Positions 63,605-64,000 of a DNA stretch of 64,000 nt are shown here, piece after piece (position 1 is the stretch's first letter; each line of letters starts with the position of its first letter). Source of the DNA: Crenobacter intestini (GTDB lineage Bacteria; Pseudomonadota; Gammaproteobacteria; Burkholderiales; Chromobacteriaceae); NCBI RefSeq assembly GCF_004919095.1, contig NZ_STGJ01000005.1:124001-188000 (forward strand). Reading direction: 5' to 3'. The notes under the pieces are model-generated. The model did no database searches. It worked only from the letters and a program-made list of their open reading frames with translations, and was not told the origin of the DNA. The position numbers were made by a program, and so were the translations under genes.

Positions 63605-64000
63605 ATGCGACTGAACCTTTCGGAATGGGCGCTGAAGAACCAGCCCCTGGTGCGCTACCTGCTGGTGGTGCTGCTGCTGGCCGGCGCGTGGGCGTACGCG
63701 CAGCTCGGGCAGAAGGAAGACCCCGAATTCACCTTCAAGGCGATGATGGTGCGCGTGGCCTGGCCCGGCGCGACCGCGCAGCAGGTCGAGGAGCAGGTCA
63801 CCGACAAGCTCGAGCGCAAGCTGCAGGAGATGGGCGAGCTCGAGTACGTGAAGAGCTACAGCAAGCCCGGCGAGGCGCTGTTCATCCTCAACCTGCGCGA
63901 GGGCGTCGACCCGAAGAAGGTCAAGGACTACTGGTACCAGGTCAGGAAGAAGCTCGGCGACATCCGCCACACGCTCCCCGCCGACGTACGCGGCCCCTAC
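63605..64000 (+). CDS. RND efflux pump permease, N-terminal part only
   Basis: First 132 codons of an inner-membrane RND transporter, cut by the window's right end. MRLNLSEWALKNQPLVRYLLVVLLLAG gives the first transmembrane helix; QKEDPEFTFKAMMVRVAWPGATAQQVEEQVTDKLE (in part) is the porter-domain start typical of the hydrophobe/amphiphile efflux HAE1-like family. Substrate unknown. Confidence 0.92.
   Translation, partial: MRLNLSEWALKNQPLVRYLLVVLLLAGAWAYAQLGQKEDPEFTFKAMMVRVAWPGATAQQVEEQVTDKLERKLQEMGELEYVKSYSKPGEALFILNLREGVDPKKVKDYWYQVRKKLGDIRHTLPADVRGPY

Overview
This is a GC-rich chromosomal segment (about 65 % G+C) from a betaproteobacterium, most likely of the order Neisseriales (Chromobacterium/Gulbenkiania/Crenobacter-like). 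The reasoning: unfused nuoC and nuoD, the order tpiA-secG-tRNA-Leu-nuoA, a neisserial-type SMC that starts at a TTG, a long LigA next to ZipA, and a flagellar cluster. No perfect Neisseria DNA-uptake sequence was seen, and the cell is flagellated, which argues against Neisseria itself. Nearly everything is core chromosome; there is no prophage, CRISPR array or plasmid signature. The only mobile-type unit is a RAYT transposase with its palindromic repeats.

Layout. 1-9502 (minus): complex I genes nuoA to nuoL, with nuoL cut by the window edge, preceded by tRNA-Leu(GAG), secG and tpiA. 10889-18138 (plus): phosphate uptake, with a candidate Pho box, pstSCAB without phoU, then two different PiT carriers. 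18170-18294: an FNR-box promoter and a terminator enclosing no protein gene, read here as an oxygen-responsive sRNA. 18304-28816 (minus): recG, a DUF2147 protein, a PhzF-like enzyme, ridA, hemW, rdgB, a PotD-like binding protein, dusA, rph and a PP2C phosphatase/Ser-Thr kinase pair. 28904-30260 (plus): yicC and a small membrane protein. 30307-38297 (minus): a small lipoprotein, a GarR-like reductase and the flagellar filament block fliC-flaG-fliD-fliS-fliT-DUF2802-fliK-flhB2. 38341-39148: RAYT and paired repeats. 39145-41036 (minus): an MTA/MTI phosphorylase, ruvX and yqgE. 41173-52172 (plus): smc, narK, tonB, zipA, ligA, galU and a hypoxanthine phosphoribosyltransferase. 52243-54414 (minus): small membrane proteins, ylqF and a DUF3820 protein, with a possible plus-strand RNA between them. 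54435-55206 (minus): an uncharacterised gene behind a Tyr/Trp-rich leader peptide. 55281-59415 (minus): ETF-ubiquinone oxidoreductase, a CoA transferase and glutaryl-CoA dehydrogenase, with a divergent IclR regulator. 60318-64000: a CBS-domain protein, argB, and a TetR-controlled RND efflux operon cut by the window end.

How it may fit together. Two promoters carry FNR-type sites at nearly the same distance from a -10 box: the sRNA at 18170 and narK at 44670. The sRNA exposes a CU-rich stretch of which 11 nt are exactly complementary to the Shine-Dalgarno to start-codon region of gcdH, and it has shorter complementarity to the ETF-QO ribosome binding site. This suggests, as inference, that oxygen limitation switches on nitrate transport while the sRNA shuts down the ETF-linked glutaryl-CoA branch that feeds electrons to ubiquinone. 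The other notable signals are a Tyr/Trp leader peptide with mutually exclusive hairpins under a palindromic promoter, a palindrome shared by gcdH/iclR and zipA, and an intrinsic terminator placed between a candidate Pho box and the first PiT gene.
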